DNA of 13,461 nucleotides from Endobugula sp047619205 (GCA_047619205.1 JBLHJR010000076.1:1-13461), one strand, 5' to 3'. Counted from the stretch's first letter, positions 7,018 through 13,461 are shown. The notes: generated by a model not told the origin, from the letters alone. Program-made: numbers and translations.

Positions 7018-8241
7018 CTAAGAACTAAGAGTTAAGGAATACTTAGCGGTAAGTCGCATAGTGATTAATCCAAAAAAGCACAATATGACAAAACCAATGA
7101 CCAAAGAAAAAATAGTCCCATTATAAGCATCAGAAATAATAGCGCCAAATATAACGGATAATAACGTAGACACGGAGCCTATAAATGCAGAGCCAACACC
7201 GGCTTCATTGCCCAATGGCTGCATTGCTAAGGTGGACAAATTACAAAATAAAATACCGATAAAGAAAAGCAACATGAACAAATATATCATTAACCACAGT
7301 AGCGGTGGAATTCCATGGTAATAATAAGCCACTGTTAAAAATAACAACGATAACAAAAAAGCCGATAGCATCGCTATTTCACAAAGTATTTGCATGCCAA
7401 CTCTCATTACCAAACTTGCATTAGTCAGTGCTGCAAGGCCAATAGCACTAGACAGCAAACCAAAATATAATGGGAAATCAGAACCTAGATTATACTGAAC
7501 TTGAAATATTTTTTGCGAAAGGCTTAAATAGGCGATAAAAGCGCCAAATAAAAAACTCATTGCCAAGGTATAACCCCATACAACAGAATGAGAAAGTATA
7601 TACGTTAAACTTTTTCTTATTCGCGCAATCGAAAATGGATGCCGCTTTTCTATAGGTAAACTTTCTGGCAAACGTAACGCAAGCCACACCAGTAGTACCA
7701 GCGTAAAGATGAAAAAACTGGCGAAAATACCACGCCAGCCCGCAAACCCCGCTACCCATTGTCCAAAAGCAGGCGCGACGATGGGCACTAAAATAAACAC
7801 ACTAATAGCAAATGACATGACCCGGGCCATTGCGGGGCCAGAATAGTTGTCTCTTACTAACGCAATAATCACTGTGCGAGGGCTAGAAGCACCCATACCT
7901 TGTAATAGTCGGCCCACTAATAACCATTCAAAAGTTTGTGCAAAAAACGCGATTAAGCATCCAACCATAAACATTATAAAACCAATATAGATGGCGGGCT
8001 TTCTACCTATACTGTCGGATAAAGGTCCAAAAAATATTTGCCCTAAGGCCATGCCTAAAAATAAAAATGATAGAATAAATTGCAGGTCATTACGCTGACT
8101 AACCAATAAATCATCACCTATAATATCCATAACCGGCAATATCGCATCAATAGATAATGCCACTAAAGACATGATGAGGGAGATGATAATAGTAAACTCC
8201 ACCATCTTAGGTGGACTGCCAGTAATTTTTTTAAAGAGCAT
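7018..8241 (-). CDS. MFS drug exporter of the Bcr/CflA type
   Basis: A 407-residue, 12-segment inner-membrane antiporter. It has MFS motif A (GPLSDSIGRKP, 72-82), motif B (GRLLQGMGAS, R111 and Q114-G115) and the drug/H+ antiporter motif C region (LVPIVAPAFGQ, 151-161). Length and motifs fit the Bcr/CflA family, known for bicyclomycin, sulfonamide and cysteine export. The substrate here cannot be read from sequence. A siderophore-export role is conceivable from the neighbourhood, but the gene is on the opposite strand in its own unit with a MerR gene, so an independent efflux role is as likely. The ATG start has no strong ribosome-binding site. Confidence 0.86.
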   Translation of the reverse strand: MLFKKITGSPPKMVEFTIIISLIMSLVALSIDAILPVMDIIGDDLLVSQRNDLQFILSFLFLGMALGQIFFGPLSDSIGRKPAIYIGFIMFMVGCLIAFFAQTFEWLLVGRLLQGMGASSPRTVIIALVRDNYSGPAMARVMSFAISVFILVPIVAPAFGQWVAGFAGWRGIFASFFIFTLVLLVWLALRLPESLPIEKRHPFSIARIRKSLTYILSHSVVWGYTLAMSFLFGAFIAYLSLSQKIFQVQYNLGSDFPLYFGLLSSAIGLAALTNASLVMRVGMQILCEIAMLSAFLLSLLFLTVAYYYHGIPPLLWLMIYLFMLLFFIGILFCNLSTLAMQPLGNEAGVGSAFIGSVSTLLSVIFGAIISDAYNGTIFSLVIGFVILCFFGLITMRLTAKYSLTLSS

Positions 8242-8507
8242 AAAGTGACCATTGTGGAGGTTAAAATAAATGGATGCTGGTTGTCATTTAGTCAATTATT
8301 TAGCCCGCCATTCACTATCGCCCGTCTATGCGATGTGCCGCCGCATAAGCCAATGTGTCATCTATCTTCGAATGTCCGAATTTACGTTAGTATAGATACT
8401 AATTCACTGCTGTCGCATTAAGAATATATAAAAGAGGTCTGATTCTGCCCAGATTGAAACAATAAGACTATCTAAAAAAACACGGTATTCATAGAGCCAA
8501 TCAGATC
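8242..8507. other. Gene-free stretch upstream of the exporter
   Basis: Apart from the candidate exporter promoter near its left end, I see no open frame of note, no RNA gene and no repeat. The right 60-70 bases should contain the left end of the decayed insertion sequence, but no terminal repeat can be defined because the other end is missing. Confidence 0.5.
8265..8295 (-). promoter_or_regulatory. Candidate MerR-type promoter with 19-bp spacer
   Basis: Read on the - strand, TTGACT (8295-8290, 5 of 6 to the -35 consensus) is followed after 19 bp by TTTATT (8270-8265, 4 of 6 to the -10). The spacer region holds an AAATG-N12-CATTT dyad. MerR regulators act on promoters with 19-20 bp spacers and a dyad between the boxes. 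It lies 24 bp before the exporter start. The boxes are short and AT-rich, so chance is possible. Confidence 0.33.
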
Positions 8508-8709
8508 ATGGCACATTGTAATACGATCCAGTCATAAATACTAAAACTTGTTCCAAGACATGAACTTTAGCCTCCAGCCAAACAACACCATCCAGACACG
8601 TCTTTCGAAATCCTCACGATGGTCTCAGTTTGTGTCACGGGCTATAGCTCAACTGTCTGGCCGGAATAGCTTGCGCGATAGCGTAAATAATATGTTGTCT
8701 CAAATTTAA
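8508..8709 (+). pseudogene. Decayed 5' end of an IS4-family (DUF4372-type) transposase
   Basis: From ATG 8508 the frame reads MAHCNTIQS-stop-ILKLVPRHEL-stop, then KQHHPDTSF. After a frameshift near 8605-8615 it continues as KSSRWSQFVSRAIAQLSGRN and SLRDSVNNMLSQ, up to TAA 8707-8709. From memory, this order (MAHHNTxFSQLLKLxPRHEF, KQHH, RWSQFVxxxxAQLSGRxSLRDIV) is the start of IS4-group transposases with an N-terminal DUF4372 domain. Two in-frame stops (the first one substitution from a glutamine codon), a frameshift and loss of everything after about residue 68 make it a relic. Confidence 0.72.
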
Positions 8710-8824
8710 TAATGATTACTCACTTGACCTCCGCTATATCGAATTCGGTGGAGACGACGATTCTGCATTAGCGGCGTACGCTAAAAATAGTTTTCTTCAA
8801 TTTGAAATAAAATACCATTTTTAA
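8705..8824 (+). pseudogene. 3' remnant of an outer-membrane beta-barrel protein gene
   Basis: The frame ending at TAA 8822-8824 reads NNDYSLDLRYIEFGGDDDSA... and finishes SFLQFEIKYHF. The last ten residues alternate hydrophobic and polar (L, F, I, Y, F) with terminal phenylalanine, the recognised C-terminal strand of outer-membrane barrels read by the BAM machinery. The frame has no start codon with a ribosome-binding site and begins where the transposase relic ends, so this appears to be only the tail of a gene whose front was lost. Which barrel family it belonged to cannot be told. Confidence 0.5.
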
Positions 8825-8842
8825 ATCGATGAGGATAAAAAA

Positions 8843-8998
8843 TTGAAGGATAGAAGTGATGTAGCCATAATGCTTACCCACATATCTTACCCACATATCT
8901 TACCCGTAGTGTTTAGTTACCTATACGGCCACTGTTGTCATTGCTGTCGCACTAACGTTACCCACGTGGGGTTGTTACTTATTGCTGTACTGCTGTGA
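8843..8998 (+). CDS. Doubtful small ORF of 51 codons with a TTG start
   Basis: TTG 8843 is preceded by GAGGA (8831-8835) with a 7-nt gap, a good ribosome-binding site, and the frame ends at TGA 8996-8998. The predicted product has a cysteine/histidine cluster (GHCCHCC) and a hydrophobic end (GLLLIAVLL). Its start lies 18 nt after the barrel stop codon, as a downstream operon gene would. I recognise no family. Part of it is encoded by a 13-bp tandem repeat, which argues for chance or decay. Low confidence. Confidence 0.2.
   Translation: MKDRSDVAIMLTHISYPHILPVVFSYLYGHCCHCCRTNVTHVGLLLIAVLL
8873..8905. repeat. 13-bp direct tandem repeat, about 2.5 copies
   Basis: CTTACCCACATAT occurs at 8873-8885 and 8886-8898, and CTTACCC continues at 8899-8905. 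The two full copies are identical. It lies in the doubtful small ORF and shifts the reading frame by one with each unit. Confidence 0.8.
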
Positions 8999-9215
8999 CC
9001 TTTGCCCGTATGGGCAAGTTTTGCTCTTACTAAACTTGCATTCACCCCATCCCTTTGGCTTATGCTGACGTAGCGCCTATATGGACGTACTCGTAGCGTG
9101 TCTCAGCAATAAGTACATCACTCATGCTGCGCCAAGACTAAATGCTAGAGACCTCAATAATATTGGCCTCACAGCTTTCAAACACATTTTAACGAGACAG
9201 CAGTGACTTACCATA
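8999..9215. other. Gene-free stretch between small ORF and MITE
   Basis: No convincing coding frame. A short hairpin TTGCCC-GTAT-GGGCAA with GTTTT after it lies at about 9001-9022 and could act as a weak + strand terminator. Further on, TGCTGA and TCAGCA face each other about 35 nt apart around a repeated CGTAGCG. On the - strand, ATG 9187 opens a 21-codon frame with a signal-peptide-like look (KAVRPILLRSLAFSLGAA). It has no ribosome-binding site and is probably chance. Confidence 0.4.
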
Positions 9216-9236
9216 GTGCCCTGTTCTACAGGGCAC
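9216..9236. repeat. Hairpin at the left edge of the MITE
   Basis: GTGCCCTGT (9216-9224) pairs perfectly with ACAGGGCAC (9228-9236) across a 3-nt loop. The right arm runs into the left terminal repeat of the element. The left arm therefore looks like a fragment of an inverted second element end outside the insertion. There is no T-run on either side. Confidence 0.65.
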
Positions 9237-9434
9237 CTCTAAAAAAAGTAATTTTTTCGTGAGTGCAAGAAGGCACCGCGTAGGCCTCGGTGTCGCTTGA
9301 CGGTTGAGCCGCAGTGTATAAGACATACATGAGAATTCGAGCACGGAGCCGCCAAGAGTAGGCGGCATTAGCCGACGCAGCAATCGCGGACCTCGGTGCT
9401 GCTTGACAGTACAAAGTGCGTTTTAGAGGTGCCC
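9231..9434. mobile_element. 204-bp MITE-like element with 14-bp inverted ends and TACA duplications
   Basis: GGGCACCTCTAAAA (9231-9244) is repeated inverted and exact at 9421-9434. TACA flanks both sides (9227-9230 and 9435-9438), as a 4-bp target duplication would. The inside carries an imperfect direct repeat (9285-9304 and 9391-9410, about 17 of 20 identical) and no transposase, although short - strand frames run through it. It is best read as a non-autonomous derivative mobilised in trans by an insertion sequence with matching ends. A 4-bp duplication is compatible with the IS5 group, but I cannot name the parent. Confidence 0.75.
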
Positions 9435-10501
9435 TACAGACTTTCCCTGTCTAAATGAATACGGCAGGGGTTAACAAAACTCTGCCAGCAACTAGAGCGT
9501 TGACAAGCAAGTTGAATGAACTCTTGCATTTCGGCTTCCGAATACTGACTCATTGCGTATATTTTCAGTACGGTATCTTGTAACTGTACAACAGAGTTAT
9601 CAAAAATATTATAACAAGCTTGCATATCAAGCTTACAAGAAATTGTTGCTGATAGGCCACTCAATGAATGGCCGTTTTCTTTTGCAATTAGCACAAGATG
9701 CTGCGCAATATCCGCTGCCACAGCCCCAATGATATATTCCTGTGGATTAGGCGCTTGGTTTAGACCTAAGGCAGCATTAGGTTCATCAACACTGAATGAA
9801 GCATCTAATGGCCAAGATTGCTCTTGCCACTGCCTAGCAAGTAAGTCCACATCAAACTGAGTTCCATTTTTCCACTTGATATTGATACCGGTATAAAGGC
9901 AATCACTATTCACAGGAGGTTGATGGCTAGAGGTAACGGTCGATGGATGACCGCTAAATAATGGCCCTTCACGGAGTGATATTGCCTCATGGGTATAGCT
10001 CAATTGAATGCTGTTCTTTCTCGTTGCAGTCACGTAATTAGGCGAAAAGCGTGATACATTCATCATCATTTGCTGGTACTGCCAATGACTACCATTAGCC
10101 ACTAGCTTAACTGTCACGGTGCCATTTTTTATACCCTCGGTAGGGTGTAAATCGGTAGCAACTTGAGCGCTGGTCTGAACCTGTAAAGAAGTAATATCGA
10201 TTTCTTTATACGACGCACCCTGCACCAGTATATTGGCCACACAAGCCCCCACCCCGCAAAGAAATAAATCGGCAGGAGAGGGCGCAGCGGCTGGATGGGG
10301 ATTGGTATGGTGATCCGCTTTAAAGCGAAAGTCTCGCGCTATACGCTTACTGCCGAAAGTTAACGCTCGTGTATTCAGCGCCATAGTAAGACCGCCAATC
10401 CATTGTAGGTCAACAGCGTAATGTATCTCGTTTTCACCCGTCGCATGGCGAAGTTCATGTACAAGTTCACTCACAGCGGCAACGTTAATCCCATTTCTCA
10501 C
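9434..10501 (-). CDS. Tandem two-domain OsmC-family protein
   Basis: A 355-residue cytoplasmic protein with two OsmC folds (about 30-172 and 205-350). OsmC/Ohr proteins reduce organic peroxides with a cysteine pair. Domain 1 keeps the first motif PSPADLFLCGVGACVAN with C82 and C87, but has serine (S153) where the second cysteine is expected. In domain 2 the matching segment NPQEYIIGAVAADIAQHL has Asp264 at the C87 position, while cysteines cluster at its end (C333, C338, C346). Most OsmC/Ohr proteins have one domain of about 140 residues. GTG 10501 overlaps the preceding stop by 4 nt and has GGAG 7 nt upstream, so coupling is likely. Its TAG stop abuts the MITE. Peroxidase or other thiol chemistry is inferred. 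Confidence 0.8.
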   Translation of the reverse strand: MRNGINVAAVSELVHELRHATGENEIHYAVDLQWIGGLTMALNTRALTFGSKRIARDFRFKADHHTNPHPAAAPSPADLFLCGVGACVANILVQGASYKEIDITSLQVQTSAQVATDLHPTEGIKNGTVTVKLVANGSHWQYQQMMMNVSRFSPNYVTATRKNSIQLSYTHEAISLREGPLFSGHPSTVTSSHQPPVNSDCLYTGINIKWKNGTQFDVDLLARQWQEQSWPLDASFSVDEPNAALGLNQAPNPQEYIIGAVAADIAQHLVLIAKENGHSLSGLSATISCKLDMQACYNIFDNSVVQLQDTVLKIYAMSQYSEAEMQEFIQLACQRSSCWQSFVNPCRIHLDRESL

Positions 10502-11871
10502 GATTGTTCTCCTATGATGGATTGCTCGATAGTTGCTTGCTCAACCGTTGAGTGTTTAATCGTAGCCAGTGCTTGAGCAAAATCTGTCTTCAGGTCTTCA
10601 ATATCTTCAATGCCTACCGATAAGCGCATAAGGCCAGGGTTGATCCCAACAGCTTGAAGTTGCGCACTGTTAAGACTGCTATGACTGGTATTAAATGGCA
10701 TGCTGATAAGGCTTTCGACCCCGCCTAAGCTGGTCGCTGCTTGCGGTAGTGTTAATGCTTGCATCAACGTAAAGCCTGCCTGATTGCCACCCGCTAATTC
10801 AAAAGAAATCATCCCCGCTGAGCCATTGGTTAACAGTTCATCCGCATAGGGAAAGGGGTAAGAAGGTAAGCTCGGGTGATAAACTCGAGCCACCTGCGTC
10901 TGCTCTTCTAGCCACTTGGCTAATGCACGCGCATTACTATCATGGCATTGCATACGCAGCGCTAAGGTTTTCATACTGCGTTCTAATGTGGCACAGTCTT
11001 GGGCATTAATACTGCCGCCTAACTTTAACATTTGTCCCCAAATCATATCTAAAACCTTTCGACTACCTGAAGCACAACCAACCACCAGATCACTGTGTCC
11101 ATTTAAATATTTTGTACCGCTATGAATAACCACATGAGCACCATGGTCGAGTGGTGTTAAAAAATAAGGGGATAAAAAGGTATTGTCAACGACGAGAAAA
11201 ATATGATGCTGCTTCGCCAAGGTAGCCAATCTTTTTAACGGCGCGCATTTCAGTAGTGGGTTGGTGAGCGTTTCAAAAAACAACACTTCAGTATCATCAG
11301 TTATAGCATTTGCAATAGCGTCAATATCAATAGGATCAACAAACGATACGCTTCGACCGAATTGATACATATCTTCGCGCATCAAATTATAACTACCACC
11401 ATAAAGGTCTAAGGCAGTGACAATATGCCCACCGCGATTACTTAATGCGAGTAAGGTGGAGCTAATGGCCGCCATCCCTGAAGAAAAAACGATACTGCTT
11501 TCTGCATTTTCGAGCGCCGCTATCTTCTCTTGTACTACCCACTGATTGGGTGTGCCATAACGTCCATAAATAGGATAATCTCTAATCATACCTTGTTCAA
11601 AGGCTGCGTAAGATTCCGGCTGAAACAGATAAGTCGTACTGTTAAAAATAGGTGAGCCGACCGCCCCCGTCACTGGGTCGTTATACGTTCCCGAGTGCAC
11701 GGCTTTAGTACTCATGCCGTATGGCTTATCTGATAATGTAGTTTGATTTTCCATACGCGGGCCCGCGTGACGCGAACGAGTGAGCTGATTTGCCCATTCT
11801 GTTTTCGCAGATATGCCTGTTGCCTCACTGCGAAAATGGCCGGTCAGTTTTTTAAACACACTCTTCTTCAT
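10498..11871 (-). CDS. PLP-dependent cystathionine gamma-synthase/lyase-family enzyme
   Basis: A Cys/Met-metabolism PLP enzyme (457 residues from this start). Visible motifs are STKAVHSG near the start of the fold, the phosphate/tyrosine segment YGRYGTPNQ (102-110), FSSGMAAIS, the PLP-binding lysine in HSGTKYLNGHSD (K254), SLGGVES (381-387) and LMRLSVGIEDIEDL. Family members catalyse gamma-replacement or elimination on homoserine esters, cystathionine, methionine or related thiols. Which reaction applies cannot be read. The N-terminus is about 50 residues longer than usual. ATG 11871 is chosen because GAGAG lies upstream; GTG 11883 adds 4 residues, and ATG 11754 would remove the extension but has no ribosome-binding site. 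The start lies inside the flavoprotein gene (20-nt overlap), and the stop overlaps the OsmC start. Confidence 0.88.
   Translation of the reverse strand: MKKSVFKKLTGHFRSEATGISAKTEWANQLTRSRHAGPRMENQTTLSDKPYGMSTKAVHSGTYNDPVTGAVGSPIFNSTTYLFQPESYAAFEQGMIRDYPIYGRYGTPNQWVVQEKIAALENAESSIVFSSGMAAISSTLLALSNRGGHIVTALDLYGGSYNLMREDMYQFGRSVSFVDPIDIDAIANAITDDTEVLFFETLTNPLLKCAPLKRLATLAKQHHIFLVVDNTFLSPYFLTPLDHGAHVVIHSGTKYLNGHSDLVVGCASGSRKVLDMIWGQMLKLGGSINAQDCATLERSMKTLALRMQCHDSNARALAKWLEEQTQVARVYHPSLPSYPFPYADELLTNGSAGMISFELAGGNQAGFTLMQALTLPQAATSLGGVESLISMPFNTSHSSLNSAQLQAVGINPGLMRLSVGIEDIEDLKTDFAQALATIKHSTVEQATIEQSIIGEQS
11755..11768. repeat. 14-bp GC palindrome inside the PLP enzyme gene
   Basis: ACGCGGGCCCGCGT is perfectly self-complementary and consists almost only of G and C, in an otherwise AT-leaning region. 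It lies in the codons of the non-conserved N-terminal extension, immediately upstream of ATG 11754. Confidence 0.6.
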
Positions 11872-13255
11872 ATTGGCTCTCACTAGGTAATAAAATGGTG
11901 GCGCCTAATTGCTTGCAAATGGCTTCGCCATCAGCACCTTGAAAAATATTGATCCCCACAGGGGCACCTGAATAGGAAGGTTCGCCTATCCCACTATGTC
12001 TACGACCGAAACCTAGGCCTATTGCCATTAGACCTGATATCGGGTGGCCATCTACACAGCATAGGTTGCCATGTTCGCTAAGCATTAATGCGCTACCTTG
12101 TTGAGCAAATTGAACGGGCTGCTGCAAGTGATCACGAATGATGGGCAGTCTGGGGAGATAGCCCGTTGCACTCACGACAAGACTGGCGTGTTGAAGATGC
12201 TGAGTAAACGCTTGTTTGTGTGTGCATTGGTGTAAGCTCACAAACGGATAGTGGTTATTCACCACGTCTTCAAATAAACGTTTAGAGCGCTTATATAAAC
12301 CTTGAAAACGAAAAACACGCCCATTTTCTGGACAGATATCAACTGAGTGGTCAAAATCTTCACCGGCCTCCTTCGCCGCACGAATAGATATGTGCATTCG
12401 GCGAATAACCGAGCGGTAGACTATTTTGATGTTTTGTTGGCAGCCTGAATGCTGACTCAACAATTGATGTAATACCGAAAAGCCGCTATGCGAAGCACCA
12501 ATGATGACAATAGGCGATTTTGTCGCAGATGCTGTCATTGGGATATTGTTTTCACGCAATATCTGTTCTGAGTGCTGTAAGGGGATGTTCTGCTGTCGAC
12601 AGTACCGACTAATTTCTGGTGGGATGTGTGGATAACTCCCACTGGCCATCACCACATAAGGGCTAACCACTCTTCGTTGATGATGAAGTGTTTGGTGCGC
12701 ATAGGAACAGTGAGTTAATCGGTTCTGCAAATTTTCTTTGGTAGATAAGTGAAGCTTAGACAGCACAATTTCGGCAATAGCCGCTGTATTGGATGTGCAA
12801 ATACTCCATTGCTGGCCGCGTTGATCAATACTCTCTACCTGACTATTGTAAATAATGTGACTGTTGATGCTGTGTGATAACAACTGTAGGAAGCATTGCC
12901 TTATATCCGCCACCAGCATGGCAACAATTTGTAAAGAAACCGCACTTTCGCCCGCAGCATAAATCATTCTTGCTGCGGGCAATAACAATACCGGTGCAAA
13001 TAATCCGTTAACTGAAATACCTGATAAGAAATCTACAGCGTCAGAATTTGACGGTAAAGAGTAATTAATACCGCCGCTAAGAAGTGCATTCGTACCCGCT
13101 GATTTCTCATGGATAACCAAGCCTTTGACTAACAAGGATGGGAGTATACCTTCGCGATCAGCCGCAATTAATAAGCTGATACAAGCAGGTCCAAAGCCAA
13201 TAATCTGGCAATGCGTATACAATGTTAAAGGATCAATAACCGCAGATTTCATCAC
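11852..13255 (-). CDS. FAD/NAD(P)-binding flavoprotein, SidA/IucD-like monooxygenase layout
   Basis: A 467-residue flavoprotein with two dinucleotide folds. The FAD site is IIGFGPACIS (glycines 20 and 22), the NADPH site is IVIIGASHSGFS (253-258 for GASHSG), and an ATGY motif is at 363-366, as in flavin N-hydroxylases and related Class B monooxygenases. The closing segment GLGFGRRHSGIGEPSYSGAP resembles none I can name. SidA/IucD/PvdA enzymes hydroxylate ornithine or lysine for hydroxamate siderophores. Here the neighbours are a sulfur-type PLP enzyme and an OsmC protein, so an S- or N-oxygenation of another amino compound is equally possible. GTG 13255 is followed at once by ATG 13252. An in-frame TAG at 13256-13258 separates it from an earlier ATG with a far better ribosome-binding site. 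Confidence 0.78.
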   Translation of the reverse strand: MMKSAVIDPLTLYTHCQIIGFGPACISLLIAADREGILPSLLVKGLVIHEKSAGTNALLSGGINYSLPSNSDAVDFLSGISVNGLFAPVLLLPAARMIYAAGESAVSLQIVAMLVADIRQCFLQLLSHSINSHIIYNSQVESIDQRGQQWSICTSNTAAIAEIVLSKLHLSTKENLQNRLTHCSYAHQTLHHQRRVVSPYVVMASGSYPHIPPEISRYCRQQNIPLQHSEQILRENNIPMTASATKSPIVIIGASHSGFSVLHQLLSQHSGCQQNIKIVYRSVIRRMHISIRAAKEAGEDFDHSVDICPENGRVFRFQGLYKRSKRLFEDVVNNHYPFVSLHQCTHKQAFTQHLQHASLVVSATGYLPRLPIIRDHLQQPVQFAQQGSALMLSEHGNLCCVDGHPISGLMAIGLGFGRRHSGIGEPSYSGAPVGINIFQGADGEAICKQLGATILLPSESQYEEECV

Positions 13256-13294
13256 CTAGAAATCACTATCAGGGGATTGCTTCGTACTATCCAT
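13256..13294 (-). other. 12-codon leader frame ending in TAG directly before the flavoprotein
   Basis: ATG 13294 has GAAGAGG (13307-13301) 6 nt upstream, the strongest ribosome-binding site in this region. It codes MDSTKQSPDSDF and then TAG. The next codon in the same frame is the GTG start of the flavoprotein. Either this is a short leader that feeds ribosomes to the main gene by reinitiation, or the original N-terminus has been cut off by an amber mutation. Confidence 0.6.
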
Positions 13295-13336
13295 AATTAG
13301 CCTCTTCCATCTTCGCTATTCAATTTTTTTTATATT

Positions 13337-13370
13337 CTGAGCTCAGCTTAGCAGTGGTTTAATAAGCTGA
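13337..13370. promoter_or_regulatory. Inverted repeats in the flavoprotein operon promoter region
   Basis: TCAGCTTA (13343-13350) and TAAGCTGA (13363-13370) form an 8-bp inverted repeat separated by 12 bp. It overlaps a 10-bp palindrome CTGAGCTCAG (13337-13346). On the - strand a TTGTCA -35-like hexamer (13372-13367) overlaps the outer repeat; the -10 17 bp later is poor (TAAGCT). The layout suits a regulator-dependent promoter. No regulator can be named and no Fur box is visible here. Confidence 0.35.
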
Positions 13371-13461
13371 CAAATGATATCCCGCATATGCTTACCGAAG
13401 AGCTATCATGTAAAAAATGTTTGCCTTTCAGTATGCCAATATATTTTTTTTACGACAAGAA

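Noticed and set aside
7490..7759. 89-codon - strand frame inside the MFS exporter gene
   Set aside because: A shifted frame of a clearly coding region; its composition is that of a shadow frame.
8873..8905. The 13-bp repeats as a CRISPR array
   Set aside because: The units touch each other with no spacers and there are only about 2.5 copies.
9122..9187. Signal-peptide-like 21-codon frame on the - strand, possibly a receptor gene start
   Set aside because: No ribosome-binding site, an early stop, and no receptor sequence follows in any frame.
9189..9414. Two overlapping - strand frames of 62-64 codons in the MITE region
   Set aside because: They cross the element boundary or end in its terminal repeat, and neither shows transposase motifs; short MITEs often have such open frames.
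10916..11125. 69-codon + strand frame within the PLP enzyme gene
   Set aside because: Opposite-strand shadow of codons that contain the PLP lysine motif of the real gene.

Overview
The window looks like chromosome of a Gram-negative gammaproteobacterium. The base composition leans AT-rich. There is a near-consensus Fur box, a YbtP/YbtQ-like pair of half ABC transporters beside an FptX/RhtX-like MFS permease, an AraC regulator of the PchR/YbtA kind, and the end of an outer-membrane beta-barrel gene. No genus can be named from the sequence alone.

Left region (1-6461, + strand): after a possible 3' gene end (1-69) and a terminator-like hairpin come an inner-membrane MFS siderophore permease, two half-size ABC transporters and an AraC regulator. 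The first two genes overlap by 4 nt and the third follows 28 nt later. A 41-bp perfect palindrome with a Fur box lies 20 bp before the regulator. Together they read as an iron-repressed, ligand-activated module that carries a ferric siderophore across the inner membrane. No siderophore synthesis gene and no intact TonB receptor lies in the window. The second ABC gene has an in-frame TGA exactly where its partner has a conserved glycine codon. Thirty codons that still read as a normal ABC C-terminus remain open after it.

Middle region (6499-8241, - strand): a Bcr/CflA-type MFS exporter followed by a cysteine-rich MerR regulator, a separate efflux unit convergent with the AraC gene.

Gene-poor region (8242-9433): a decayed 5' end of an IS4-family (DUF4372-type) transposase runs into the 3' end of an outer-membrane protein gene. 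A doubtful small ORF with a 13-bp tandem repeat follows. Then comes a 204-bp MITE-like element with 14-bp terminal inverted repeats and TACA target duplications, sitting exactly at the stop codon of the next gene.

Right region (9434-13294, - strand): a tightly overlapping operon of a two-nucleotide-fold flavoprotein (SidA/IucD-like in layout), a cystathionine gamma-synthase/lyase-family PLP enzyme and a double-domain OsmC protein. I know of no characterised pathway with this trio. A sulfur or selenium metabolite route (flavin oxygenation, C-S chemistry, thiol/peroxide handling) is my inference. A 12-codon reading frame with an excellent ribosome-binding site ends in TAG directly before, and in frame with, the flavoprotein start.
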